Source of the DNA: Hygrocybe punicea
Lineage: Eukaryota > Basidiomycota > Agaricomycetes > Agaricales > Hygrophoraceae
Direction of reading: 5' to 3'
Assembly (NCBI GenBank): GCA_963556145.1
Contig: OY744473.1
Span: forward strand, 1,364,001 to 1,428,000
DNA length: 64,000 bases
This document shows, in pieces, positions 1-12,143 of the stretch (its first letter is position 1; the number at the start of each line of letters is the position of its first letter). The translations under genes were made by a program, and so were the position numbers. Under the pieces are notes generated by a model. That model had not been told where the DNA came from. It saw nothing but the letters and a program-made list of their open reading frames with translations, and searched no databases.

Positions 1-27
1 TTTCTCGTGTAATATATTTCATTTTGG

Positions 28-1959
28 TGGAGTAGTGGGACCTGGCCAGTCACGTGACTGGGTTCCCACGGTTGACCTAGTCAGTAGCCTTCCCGATGTA
101 GTATTCAGATCCATCTATCCAGTCATCCAGTCCTTCCTAACAAGTCCTGCGTGAGCCCCTGGAGAGGTACCAAGGTACCTCTCCATCGTGGTGATGAGAG
201 TGTTTTCGACTCACTGATGCTTTCTTTTTTTGGATTTTCTCCTCTTCTTGCCTTTCTTTGCTGGTTTTTCTTGTGAGACGACTCCATTCTGCCTCAGCAC
301 CCACTGCTGCGCAACCACACATTTTCTTTTCATTCACAGCCATACAACACTCAAGTTACACACTGGTGCACATGTTCAACCCAATAGGGCCTTGTTTCAC
401 TCCCATTGACCCAAAAACACACTTGCAACCGTTCTCAGCACCCAAGCAGCAAGCCACGTCACTTTTTTTTGACCCCCCCAAATTTTCACTTTCCCCAGAC
501 CCAGCCATGTCCAGATGACCCCCTGCAACTTCGTTTGATGTTCTGGAGCCCCATGTTCCCCATCAGGATCCCACATAGCCCGCTACTGCGAGTTTTGGAC
601 AGCCCAACAAAAATCACATCACCGCTGTGCAGACCCCGTTTTTTTCATGCACCCTGGACCCAAAATGCATGCATTCGACTCCCTGCACCCTCAGCTCATC
701 TACCAGAACCCCCCATTGTGCCTCATCATCTCAAACGAACCACCCTGCACCTTTTGGTCACCCCACAGATCTGCCATGTCACCACTGTTAGATCCCCACC
801 CCTACATGGACACATTCGACTCCCCCACACTTGTTCCACTGGCCAGGACCCCCCATTCCCCTCCATCATGCCAAACGAGCCCCCGCTGTCATTTTGAAAC
901 ACCCAGGCCATGCGCCACATCACCATCGCACAGCCCCGTTCTGCCAACATAGCCAACCCCAGATCAACTCATGAGGCTCGCAGCCCAACCATTCACCATC
1001 CTGAAGCACCCCACCTCACTCCAATACCACAAACAGACTGTGCCCACCATTCCCAGACCTCACTGTGTTCTGCCACATCACCACCCCCCAGCCGGTTTCT
1101 TGCACCATACCCCGCCCCGCAAGCCCTTGTTCAGCTCCCTGTGGCCTCGTTCTCAACCATGGTGACTACCCTGGATCCATAGGAACCCAAATGAGTGGCC
1201 CCAGCCCTCTGCACACCCTCGTTTGGTCATGTACCACCCTGCCAGTTAACCCAAAAGCACCATGTACTCCATGCCAACCCAAATGAAGCACTGCAATCCC
1301 TTTGCGTGATACGCCAACCCCCTCACATCAAGACACTATGCCCTTGTTAGTACACCCTATGCCCCATCATTATTATAGCTTTTATTATAGCCTTGTCCCC
1401 CATTCCCCCCCATACTGGATGTCAATTAAAGTCTACCTACAAGCTGTCACTACACTTGTTCATACACCTGTTCACCTAGTTCCACCAACACTGTTATGTT
1501 TTTGATCATCAGAATTTGCACACTGCACCAAGTACTTGCCAGAACAATTTGTGAGAGTTTAAGGTCTTGCATCATAAGCCCTAACCCTTGTGAGGAAGGC
1601 ATTTGGAGAGTTTGAGTTTGAGAGAGGAGTTCTATAGAGTCTGGTCATCTACCGCCCCCTGCACGAGGATGACTTCCCGCTTCATGATATAAGGCCCCAG
1701 CCTTGACTTGAGGCGTTCTGAGGGACTGGGAGTTGTGGCTTGAGAGTTTTTTGGTCTGTTTTGTTTGTTTTGTGTTCTTTTCTGTAGCAGTTGGTGATGA
1801 GGCCATCACCATGAGGAAAAGGGGCACTTGGAGTAGTGGGACCTGGCCAGTCATGTCACTGGGTTCCCATGGTTGACCTAGTCAGTAGCCTTCCCGATGT
1901 AGTAGTCAGATCCATCTATCCAGTCATCCAGTCCTTCCTCTTGAGTCCTGTGTGAGCCA
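28..1959 (+). mobile_element. Small non-autonomous LTR retrotransposon (TRIM-like)
   Basis: Direct repeats at 28-158 and 1829-1959 (131 bp each, about 92% identical by eye) bracket about 1.7 kb without a credible ORF. Just inside the left repeat, TGGAGAGGTACC at 160-171 looks like a primer-binding site (starts TGG, complementary to a tRNA CCA end). Just before the right repeat, GAGGAAAAGGGG (1813-1824) is a polypurine tract. LTR, PBS, PPT, LTR in this order supports a plus-strand TRIM. The interior (about 400-1300) is C-rich with many CCCC and CACC words and reads only as Pro/His/Thr-rich peptides in all frames, so I do not call a gene. No clean target duplication was found, so the exact ends may be off by a few bases. 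The repeats contain CACGTGAC or a decayed form, shared with the LTR remnants at 4409 and 38566. Confidence 0.6.
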
Positions 1960-2070
1960 CTGCTTCAGGGCAGGGCCACATATGCTTATTCTGGACACCA
2001 AAAAACTACAAGAGAATTAGATCTCATGAAATACTTCATGGATTGACATGGTTATAGAGGGAAAGTTGTA

Positions 2071-2578
2071 CTATGTCTTAAGGGCTATCTACTCTGTAAT
2101 TACATTTAGAAAATATTTAGTGTGTGGTGAGTTGTGGATGAAACAAAAGGTAAACCAGTACTTTGTGACACCCCAAATGATATTGTCCAGTAATGCCATC
2201 AAAAGAACTCCTATGAAGAAGATTGTAGAGAGAAAGTTGTTCATTTTGATTTTGTGATGGGCTAGATGTACATATACTGTGTTTTTCTTTATTTTTTGTT
2301 CTTTAAGCCAATATTTATGACTTTTGTGGTCATGATGTAATATTGGCTCAAAGAACAAAAAATAAAACAAAACATGGTATATGTACTTCTAGCCCTTCAC
2401 AAAATGAACAACTTTCTCTCTACAATCTTCTTCATAGGAGTTCATTTGATGGCATTACTGGACAATATCATTTGGGGTGTCACAAAGTACTGGTTTACCT
2501 TTTGTTTCATCCACAACTCACCACACACTAAATATTTTCTAAATGTAATTACAGGAGTAGTTAGCCCTTAAGACATAG
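2071..2578. mobile_element. Fold-back MITE with long terminal inverted repeats
   Basis: The left arm (2071 to about 2318) is almost the exact reverse complement of the right arm (about 2342-2578), with a loop of roughly 20 bp. The outer ends are CTATGTCTTAAGGGC and GCCCTTAAGACATAG. The dinucleotide TA sits directly outside both ends (2069-2070 and 2579-2580), as for Tc1/mariner-type insertion, though TATG is also possible on the left. ORFs of 65-93 codons in the arms mirror each other and are not genes. Flanking sequence on both sides resembles the reverse complement of about 10065-10145, which lacks the insert. Confidence 0.7.
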
Positions 2579-2980
2579 TATGGTGATGGGCAATTGCAGT
2601 TACAGAACTGTGATGCTTACATAAAATTTTTCACTGTAAACCCTGAAATTTGAATGGCACATTCACCATGGGCAATGTCCTGGTCCATGCAACAAACCTT
2701 TGATGGATGTTTTGACTAGGACTCACTTCAAACATGATCTAGAACACGGGTACAGAGTATCATAACTTTTGGACAGGAAAAAAAATTGTTACAACATGTT
2801 TTCTCCATCCTCCTCGTCAAGTGCTTCGTTTTGAACATTGAACCCCTCAGAACCAAGTGGTTCCTCTTTGTTGAGCAATGCAGCATCAGCAACAAGTTTT
2901 TCATACCATTCAACAGCTTGAATAAGGGCATTGAACTTCGCAGCTTTATTCTTGAGGTGAGACTTGATAGGCATGGATTA

Positions 2981-3447
2981 TGGCCAGTCAGGGGTACACC
3001 CGCAGTGCTCTGGGGCTGTACTCGGACCCGTACCCGTCACGGGTACGTACCCGAGGCCAAAAGTACGGGTATGGCACAGGTTTTGCAGGGGTACAGGAAG
3101 AAACATGCAAAATACCCCATTTTTACCTGTTTTTGGTGGTTTTTATGGTTATTGTGGACAGAATACTGGCCGGTTCCCTTTAGTGTAAAGGAGCACAATG
3201 TTCAGAATACTGTGGGGAGTATTGAGAGCATTTTTACATATTTTTACAAGCAATGATTCTCATTATATCCCTCAAAAATAGCGAAAAATACCCCCAAAAT
3301 TGAGTTTTTGATGTTTCTTCTCCCAAAGAAAATACAGCCCATACCCGCGTGGGTACTGCGGGTATTCTGAGGCTGGACTCGTACCCTTAACCCGTGGTAC
3401 CCGTACTCTTAACCCCTGGGGGTATTGCATACCCTTGACCTGCCCTA
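2981..3447. mobile_element. MITE with 10-bp target duplication
   Basis: GCATGGATTA at 2971-2980 is repeated exactly at 3448-3457 and brackets 467 bp of non-coding sequence. The ends are imperfect inverted repeats (TGGCCAGTCAGGGGTA on the left; the reverse complement of the right end reads TAGGGCAGGTCAAGGGTA). The interior is rich in GGGTACCC-type palindromes. A duplication of 8-10 bp fits hAT or Mutator-like elements. It sits inside the C-terminal coding region of the minus-strand conserved gene, whose homology resumes directly on the other side. Confidence 0.7.
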
Positions 3448-4408
3448 GCATGGATTAATCCCTGCGCCTATGGATCTTGAGTTAATCCTCGAGTTCCTTG
3501 ACCTTCATTGTGTTGAGCAACACTCGGTCGACAATGACATCAACTAGGGCCAGTCTCGCAGTTACTTCAGCCTGTTTGTGATTGTTTCAGCATCTTTTTG
3601 TCATTTTGTTTTGACCAGGTTTTTTTCGTGTTCTATCAATGTTTCGCAATGTTTCTTCTCAATCTGGCTAGCATCCAGCACCTGAGCTTCTCTGAGAATA
3701 AAAGTATGGTCATCTTCTTGGAATTTTGCATCCATGAAGGCCTGTGTTCCATTTCAAGTGAAAGCCAGCTGATTGGAGAAGTGTTCGACCGTCATGTTTG
3801 GATTCATATGAGCATTTCGGCACCAGGTACCAAGCGCACCTTCATTTGCATCATGTGTTGATGGCATGAAGCCCAGATCACGCTTGAAAGGAGCTGCCAG
3901 ATCAATTGCACCACCAATTTCAAATTCAGAAGTAAACCATTCCCATGTCACCAGAGCGCCTTCCAAAAATGCAACGAGCAGCGGCTTGAGATAAGGGAGA
4001 TCAGGCAACATCCCAAGGACTGCATACACTGCTGCAGGGTCATGCCAAGGCTTGCCATTGAGTGAACCAGATGTATACGATGCATCTGATGCTGCCAAAA
4101 GATCCGGTGCAGCAATGACTCCCTGAATATGGGACTTGAGATTCGAGTGCAAAGGTCCTAGATCCAGAGTGTTGGTGCATTCAGTACCTTGCCCACAGAC
4201 TGAGCGCATGTACAGATGAGTCACCGACTGAGCATGGAGAACCAGAACAGCCAGTTCTGTCAGAGTGGGAGGATCTTGCATGTTCAGTTCCATGTGGTTG
4301 AAGTTGCGCTTCTCATTTCAGTCGCACACAAGCTTGAGGAATGAAATATAATGAAGTAGAAATTTGAGGATTTCAGCTGCAGCATCACAGTGTGATTGGT
4401 AGCGGTGT

Positions 4409-4554
4409 AGTAGATGTGCCTGGACAGTCATGTGACTAGGATTCCCACGGTTTAGTTCCTTTAGTAGCACAGACCTCGTGTTGTAGCGATTATCATCACT
4501 ATCACCACTCGATCTCTTCTTGAGTCCTTGAGCAGCCTCCATCCCTCCACAACA
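4409..4554 (+). mobile_element. Solo LTR inserted in a coding exon
   Basis: GGTGT at 4404-4408 and 4555-4559 is a 5-bp target duplication around 146 bp that resemble the LTRs of the 28-1959 element (shared core: cCTGGaCAGTCAtGTGACT then TTCCCACGG). If the element is taken to start at TGTAGTAG (4406) its ends are TG...CA. Deleting 146 + 5 = 151 bp joins the minus-strand frames on both sides (top coordinates 4879 and 4743 differ by one frame, which the 151 bp corrects), so the insertion hit a formerly open exon. Confidence 0.7.
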
Positions 4555-6133
4555 GGTGTTGTTTTTGGGGGGGAAATTTGGTTGAACTAGAACCCTTGAC
4601 CTTCTGGAAGTAGTGCCAATGCAAATCCTGATGTCCCTTCTTGTTGTCCTTATAGTTGAATAGCGCTCCTGCCAGACTGCCAGTTTTGACTCCTCCTCGT
4701 GTGGTGACTTCCAAAGCTTGACATATAGTGGCATCAGTGGCATCAGATATTGAAGAAAGTCTCAATGTAGCATCATTGTCCTTGTTTGCCAATAAAATTG
4801 GACCAGCAATGTTGTTGTCAGACCACCAGCGCATCATTGAAGAGTTCCCACCCTTGACTGAGTTCAGTTCCTTGTGCATTGAACAGCCGGCCCAGAAAAA
4901 GAGATCAATTTCATGCTGTTCAGATTCCAGAAGCTGGTTGAACCGTTCCTGTCCAAGTCAAAGTACAAGATCTTCCATCATCTTTGTGTTTGCTGCAGCC
5001 TGCTTCTCGCTGGAAAGATTCTCCCATTGCGCTGAACCTCCAATGCTTGCAAGCTTTTGGCTCTCAGCTTCAGAAAGCACAGCTTGAAGTTTGGAGAACG
5101 ACATGGATATTATTTGATTTTAAGCAAGTGCCCTGTAACTGGAATCTGTTTTCCATTCCTCCATCAGCCGTACTGTTTTCTTTTGGTCATTTGCATGGTT
5201 GCCATTGACCGCCTTTGAGTTTATGAGCAAAGTCATCAAGGTAAAATGATAGCTGGCCTCATTTTGCCAGTGGGCTTTGATTGAAGGAGGATGAGACCCC
5301 AGCAATATGATGCTTCCAGTTTGTCAATTGAGTCTTGCTGGTGTGGTCAATGGTTGATGCAACTGAGAGAAATTGGACATGATGTGATGGTGCAGAGCTG
5401 TCATTTGGTAAGTAGGAGGATGCCTTGAGGGTAATGTGTTCAGATTTGTAGTTTACATTTCGATGTGAGGTACCATCCCTACTAGCCGTCAACCCTAAGA
5501 ACAAACTGTTAATCAATGAGTTGAGTACATGAATGATGGAATTGTCTTGCCTTCTGTCTGCGACATTTCATAGCCCAATTGGATGCATGATGTAATGCTG
5601 TCTTCAATGAGTGCACGCTGAACAGTACACCTACTCATGATGTTTGAGACCTTCACTCCAACTGCTTTGCAAATCACATGAATGACATTTCCAACAGATT
5701 TCTGGGAGCATCCAGAATTGACCAGTGTTCATGCCAATGCTCTTGCCTGTGGAGTATACTTTTCATTGCATACAAGCCTGCAGCTTTGGAGGTAATTTTT
5801 TGCCTGGGCATGGGCAGCTGCAAGGGCCTTTGTGCATGCTCACTGGGCTCGTAGAGTCTGCATTTGGAACTTCTGGACTTTCTTGCAAGATTCACTCAGT
5901 TGTCGCTCTAGTCAAGCAGCTTCTGAGTTAGAACAGTCCAATAGAGTCGAAATTGAGAACATTCACTGTTGAAAATCCTCTGTGACCTGAGCAAGCCTGG
6001 ATGTCACCAGAATGGTTGCCTGCTGAGCACTAGCAAGTTCGGACTTGATATGACAGAGTTCTTTGGACAGGGATTTTTTTGCAAGCTGTGCCCATTTAAC
6101 TTTTTGACGTTCAAGCCATAGGGACTGATATAA

Positions 6134-9100
6134 CTAGTGGGGTGTGGGCCATTGCTTTGCATGGCAGGTTACTCGTCCCTTTTTAGTAATGAGAGAATAA
6201 GTGGATACAAATCATACAGTATTATGATGCTGCTATGATAATCAATATTTGCAAAGTTATTAATATTTCCTTTATTATTACATACTGATGCCATTCAGAT
6301 ACCATTCAGATACCATACTACAATGATATAGCTTTCATAATTGATTATACCCTGTTCCTTCCAATTTGTCATAATGCAATATCAGATCCCAAATTGGCAT
6401 CTTTCATATCAAGTTTGCAGTGTTCATGCTGGCATATATACAACTAATTTACTACTCTATCAGTAGTCATAGTTACTCTGTGAAAGTTTTACAGAATACA
6501 TAGTAAGTATATCTAGAAACTCTAAGTATCTGAATTATTTGTCGGGTCAAGAATGACCTCCTGTGAGTATGGTAGAAATAAACACATGTACAATGACACC
6601 AACTGCACTTGTATTGGAACCACTTTGATAAGATCACTGGGTTTGATAATACCAGAATCAACAAGATGACTGGTTCAGCTTGTGCACTAGCAATGCTTCT
6701 GATTCATGAAGCTGTGAAGTTGGTGACACAATGTTCTTGTGTAACAGTTTGATCAGTGTTGAACACCTGAACCAATTCCAGCACACATGATGAAGATAGG
6801 TGTGATATGCATGAATGGAATTTATGGAACAGACAGTGTCTGTTGCACTGCAATGCTGCATACTGTGTCTGGGACACTGGCCCAATTATTTACTGAAATC
6901 CATTCAGCCTGTTTTACCAGTATTGATAATGTATTAAGTATGAGGTGCATTGCAAGGATATGTAGCACTTGTACAGACCCATCCAATATACAGGTCATAC
7001 TATTATGTCTACAATGGGATTGCTGAGGGTTGAAGGTGGAACATTGTATTATACCTCTTTGACAAGAAATCACTGCTTGCATTGGGAACGATTTCAATGT
7101 GCATATTATATATGACTCACTGGATGCAAGCCATAGTATTTCAACTCAAAATATCTTGAAGTTATCTGGAAATTAATCCATGTTACTTTAATACAACATT
7201 GTGAGAAAAGATTTAAAAACCTTCTCAATAATGTCAGTTCGTTTTAAAGGAAGTGATCATAAAAGTATCTTGAGTGCCATCTTAAAAGAAATACAATTTC
7301 ATAGTCTTTAAACATCTTGGTTTTCTTATAATGTTTATCATATCTTTATGATACCTATCTCAGAAATGTACAAAAAATATGCACTAACTATATAAATGTT
7401 CTCTGCAAATGACATGTTAAAATAATATGGATTAATTTCCAGGCAATTTCAAGATATTTTTATTAGAAATATTATGGCTTGCATCCAGTGACTGCAACAC
7501 AGACACATCTGATATAATGTGTGTACAATTGTGGGTGGAAGGGGAATGCATCAGAAAAAGGCTGGGACATCTACTGAACACTGACTGAACACTTTCGACC
7601 TGTACAACGAGTAGTCAATGTTTGCATTAATGATAATTCTAATACACATTGTACATGTAGCTACACAACAGATACATCGAATACGTTGTTCGTACAACAA
7701 TTTGTGCAAGGGAAATGCCACAGATGAAGGCTGGGACATCAACTGAACACCTTACCGAACATACCGAACACTTTGGACCTGTTTGACAAGTAGTCAATGC
7801 TTGCATTAATATTAATTCTAGTACACATTGTACATGTAGCTACACTACAGACACATCGAATACATTGTTCATATGACTATTTGTGCAAGGGGAATGCCCC
7901 ATATGCAGGCTGCGGCATCTTTGGTGTGTTTGGTGGATGTGTTCGGTGTAGTATACCTAGTCATACCGGTCGATGGACATCCACCAAACATGTACACCAA
8001 ACACACCGGATGTGTTTGGTGTAGTATACCTAGTCATATTGGCTTACCAACATCCACCGAACATGTCAACCGAACACACCGGTTCAACATGTTCGATGTG
8101 TTCAGTGTAGTATATCTGGTTATACCAGTGTACTGACATGCACCAAACATGTCCACCAAACATGTTCGATGTGTTCAGTGTCGTATATCTGGTCATACCA
8201 GTTTACTGACATGCACCGAACATCTTCACCGCACACACCGAACATGTTCAATGTGTTCGGTGTAGTATATCTGGTCATACCAGTTTACTGACCTGCACCG
8301 AACATGTCCACCGAACACACCGAACATGTTCGATGTGTTTGGTGCCATATATCTGGTCATACTAGTTTACTGACATGCACCGAACATGTCCACCAAACAC
8401 ACCGAACATCTTCACCGAACACACCGAACATGTTCGATGTGTTCAGTGTAGTATATCAGTTTACTGACATGCACCGAACATCTTCACCGAACACACCAAA
8501 CATGTTCGATGTGTTCAGTGTAGTATATCTGGTCATACCAGTTCACTGACCTGCACCGAACATGTCCACCAAACACACCGAACATGTTCGATGTGTTCGG
8601 TGTCATATATCCGGTCCCACCGGTTTACTTACATGCACTGAACATGTCCACCAAAACACCGTACAGATGTTTGTGCAAACAACTGTGCCAGATTAAAGCT
8701 GGGACACCTACCAAACACTCACCGCACACATTTGGACCTGTGTGACAAGTGTACAATGGACACTGTTTGACCTCATTTCATTATCAACAATTCTATTACA
8801 CACAGTAGATGTGGCTACATGACAGATACCACTGACATATTGTTCATTCATACACGGCACATTGCATTATGAATGCATGTGATCATTATCAGAAACCAAT
8901 TGCAATTGCAATACCAACATGATATAACACTACCCATTTCCAATTGGCTGCTCTGATCTGGCTGCCTTATTGTTCTTGCTGATTGGGACAACAAATTCTC
9001 ACACTCAACTCCGCCCAGTCACACGGTTTCATAATTATTCCCAGGGCTTCAAAATTGTTCCCACAGTTTCACAAAATTGTTCCCACGGCTTGGCAAATTA

Positions 9101-9158
9101 GAGTCTGACCCTGAGTTTGAGAATCCACCGTATAGAATGATTCCCTTATAGGGACTCG
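6134..9158 (-). mobile_element. 3.0-kb non-coding element, copy 1
   Basis: This is 3025 bp with no ORF over about 90 codons, reverse-complementary to 44802-47648 over its whole length. TAA is present at 6131-6133 and 9159-9161, a 3-bp target duplication. Removing the element and one TAA restores the coiled-coil reading frame of the host gene (residues around SRLL then YQSLWLERQ). In minus orientation the ends are CGAGTCCCTATAAGGG at the start and CACCCCACTAG at the end; the outer bases C-G/T-AGT form only a very short inverted repeat. A 3-bp TTA/TAA duplication is typical of PIF/Harbinger-like elements, but the family is not proven. The interior holds a palindromic satellite at about 7900-8660. 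Confidence 0.75.
7900..8660. repeat. CACCGAACA/TGTTCGGTG tandem satellite inside the 3-kb element
   Basis: About nine degenerate units of roughly 74-100 bp. Each carries CATGTTCGATGTGTTC, a GTAGTATATCTGGTCATACC stretch, and GACATGCACCGAACATGT followed by CACC. Inverted words (ACCGAACA and TGTTCGGT) recur within every unit, so each unit can fold on itself. The inverted copy at 45290-45880 has about two units fewer, which accounts for the 178-bp size difference between the two 3-kb elements. Confidence 0.75.
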
Positions 9159-9579
9159 TAACAACCTTGAATGATTCTTTGCGGCCTTGGCGGAACTCTG
9201 CGCAGCACAGAGTGAAAATTTTGTTTGGTCCAGCTGGTTTTTAAGGGTCATGAGGCAAGAATCACAATGAGCAACTTGCAGGAGTGCTTGCTTTGAAGCT
9301 ACAGAACAGGCATATTTCTTTGTCTAGTTATTGGCAAGTTTCATGAATATGTGCCTGAGTGTCTTCAAGTTTACAGACAACAGCCTGAGATCGCATCTGT
9401 GTTGAGGCTTGAATTGGAAAAGGACCCAAATTTTCTTTATTTACTGATCCTTGGAGGTGAAGCATATGTTGCTGTTGTGCCAGAGATCGCTTTTTTGGCC
9501 TATGCTGAGATCGAGCCTTCATCACAGGAAAGAACAACAGAGGAAGAGAGCAATATGACAGCAGTAAAGACACCAAGAG

Positions 9580-11971
9580 CCTAGTTTACAGCATGCAGAG
9601 AGAATGGGTAAGAACATGAGAGGATAGAGACTCCAAGTCAGAGATGCACTGGCAGCATGGGCATGACCTCAGCCTGTGATCGAAGGTTTTTGGTTTGTCT
9701 ACCGTAACACAATTTCCAACATTTCAACACTGTCTATTGCAGAACTATCTGCTGGGTGTTGGATCATATCATCAGCTCTGTGTTATGGTGCAAAAAAATC
9801 ACCAAAAACTGACCTTTACAAGTTACAATGATTGAGATACAGACAAGATATTTCCATTCTCATCAGAATGGAATGCTTATGAAAAGCCAGTCCACCATAA
9901 CACAAACATGATAGATCACTTTCAGTTATACTGATACCTCAAATTTTCTTTGTAGGGTGGAAAGTAGTAGACAAGTTACTCTAAGAGGTATGTTCTTGTA
10001 CTCCATTCCGGGAGTTAACCAAACCTCATGGGAAAACAATTTGGCTTATGCTGCATTGCCCATCACCACATAGTACAACTTTCCCTGTATAACCATGTCG
10101 ATCCATGCAGTATTTCATGAGATATAAAATACAGTACTGAAAAATTTTCTAAGTCAACATTTTTCTAAACTATCAAAAAAATTCAAAAAGTCTCAAGAAT
10201 TTCAAAAATGGCTGTAAGTCCCTCATTATCCCTCAACAAACTCATCTATACTTTATCTAAAAACTCTCTGTATGATCCATGACCCAACTGGATCCAATTC
10301 TCTAATCACTTCAGACACCAACCCAACCAAACCAGTGTCATGACCCCAAATGGTTTTGGGTGTAATGTCATGGGTTTACCATCAGATCACAGACTTAACT
10401 ATTTAAGTGGAAGACTATGGATGCACACCTACACTCATTAGTACCCATTCTATGCCTTTCCACATTACGCATGCTAGTGAACAGACACAAATAGCATATA
10501 TGCTTACCTTTATATCATTTATTATGGCTTCACTAGCAATGCCCAGACCTAGCCGTTTATATATGGTGCACAGAGGCACATCCCCCACTCATTAGTATTT
10601 ATTATATTTCTCTGTGTTACGCATGCAAGGAGACAAGCCCAACTAGCATTCTTACCTATGTTAACAGTAATGGATTGATTACAAATCTTGTTTACTTGTA
10701 TTGATCAAAAGCAGCTCAGCTAGATAATGGGAAATGATAAGATAAGATGTGAACAAGAGGATGATAAGACAATGATAAGATAGGATACATCAGAGAGTGA
10801 TTGTGATAGTCTGCTTACATAAAGACAATGGAGGTCTATTGTTCTGATCAGTCTATTATTCTAAACAGTCCAAATGGAGATAGAGCCCATTGTTCACAGC
10901 CTCTTTGATGCCATTCATTGTTCTCATGACTCAGTCCCATTGTTCTCACTTTCCCATTGTTCTCAGTCCCCCATTGTTCTCCAACAGTATAAATAGGGCC
11001 CCCAAATTCCAGTAGTCAGTAGGATTTCCCCCCTCACCAATCAGTGGTCAGTCTTAGTCTGGGTTCACACAGTGTGATCCCTCATTCTATTAGTACTAGT
11101 AGTTACTCATTGTAGTAGCTAGTGCTTGCAATCCAGTCCAGTGCACTCTTATTCTATCATTCTCTGAGTTCCCCTTGTCAATTAAGGAGAATTCACTCAG
11201 TTCACTCAGTCCAATCAGTTCATTAGTCAGCTTTAGTCAGCTTTAGTCAGCTAGATACATTTCCAAGGTTAAGGTTTCATCCTAAACAAAACAGAGTATT
11301 CAAAAGGTATTAAAGATATCCCTGAACTAGTAGCCAATGTGCGTTTGAAGCTTCCAATTTAAGTCAGATATTATAACTTGTTTAGTGGGCCAGTGCTATG
11401 CATGGCATGAACAAGTTCTTTTTTCCCCCTCCACACTTCTATGATGGAGTAAGCAATAACATTAAATTGCATAAAGTATGTTATATATGGCCCTGTAACC
11501 AAAACAATTCATATTAAATTGGTGAATATTGCTATCAGTATTCATTAATCCACATTTTATATTCCAGTAGTGAATATATATTATTTCAGTACATCACGCT
11601 TATCAACCATCATCCACACCCACTCAGAGTCTCACTTCTTAATTGAAGAGACCTCACTATTACATTCTATTGACTCATACAGTACATATACCTACAAACC
11701 CCTTCCTGATAGGTTATTTAGATATTAGAAACCCATGAACAACAAGAAGGTACCTGACCAAAGTCAACTCCAGTAATTCTTGGTGAAACAAACATTCACA
11801 TAACACCAGACAGGCCCAATTCTCTCCAGTTTCCACTTACATGACCTCAGATTCACCACTTGCCACTCCTCTGATCATTTCTACCTGCTGATCACCCTTC
11901 ATTGTAGATTCCTATCTGAGTCTACCCTCACACTCACCATCACATCATCTCACCAATGCCACCACCACCAC
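9580..11971. other. AT-rich stretch without a recognisable gene
   Basis: No ORF over about 62 codons. About 10065-10145 is the unoccupied relative of the sequence around the 2071-2578 MITE. 10430-10660 contains an imperfect direct repeat beginning CACTCATTAGTA and sharing TTACGCATGC. 10900-10985 repeats CCCATTGTTCTC, followed by TATAAATA at 10988-10995, then many AGTCAG and TTCACTCAG words up to 11250. A TATA box followed by such leader-like sequence could be a decayed LTR starting near TGTCATGACCCC (about 10336), but I found no matching end or duplication. Confidence 0.4.
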
Positions 11972-12143
11972 TGAAAGGGTGCACTGCGGTAATGTGAATG
12001 GAATCAAATACCAACTCTACCACAGTGCTGTACGAATTCTGAGGGGTTCAATCTCAATCCAAAAGGTTAATAAAAATACCCAGAGGTGCTCTGGATAGTG
12101 GCGATGATGTTTCTGATGTGTGCGATATGCACGATGTGCGCAG

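Larger units (their letters stand above)
2789..9522 (-). pseudogene. Conserved multi-copy Agaricomycete gene broken by three insertions
   Basis: Minus-strand coding pieces occur in family order. The N-terminus (ATG at 9520-9522; basic, MKARSQHRPKKRS) is followed by coiled coil (9500-9162, resuming 6130-5950), a central part with SRDGTSHRNVNYKSEHITL near 5480 and SPLAK near 5262, then HKELNSVKGGN near 4870, then LTELAVLVLHAQSVTHLYMR and DLGPLH near 4260-4130, and a C-terminal KSHLKNKAAKFNALIQAVEWY tail ending at 2789. I recognise this order from a large repeated protein family in mushroom genomes whose function I cannot name; it may be transposon-associated. Three elements interrupt it: 2981-3447, 4409-4554 and 6134-9158. 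In-frame TGA codons occur at 4318-4320 and just after LAFT (about 3754), plus others near 3500-3600. Removing the solo LTR and one GGTGT makes the ORF continuous across that site, and removing the 3-kb element with one TAA does the same. Not functional as it stands. Confidence 0.6.

Noticed and set aside
406..1286. Pro/His/Thr-rich ORFs of 90-163 codons at 406-1286.
   Set aside because: C-rich low-complexity sequence with several overlapping open frames and no start context, domain or intron that favours one of them.
6134..9158. Helitron, because the element ends in CTAG followed by T and has a small hairpin before the end.
   Set aside because: The other end does not begin with TC after A, and a 3-bp duplication is present, which Helitrons do not make.
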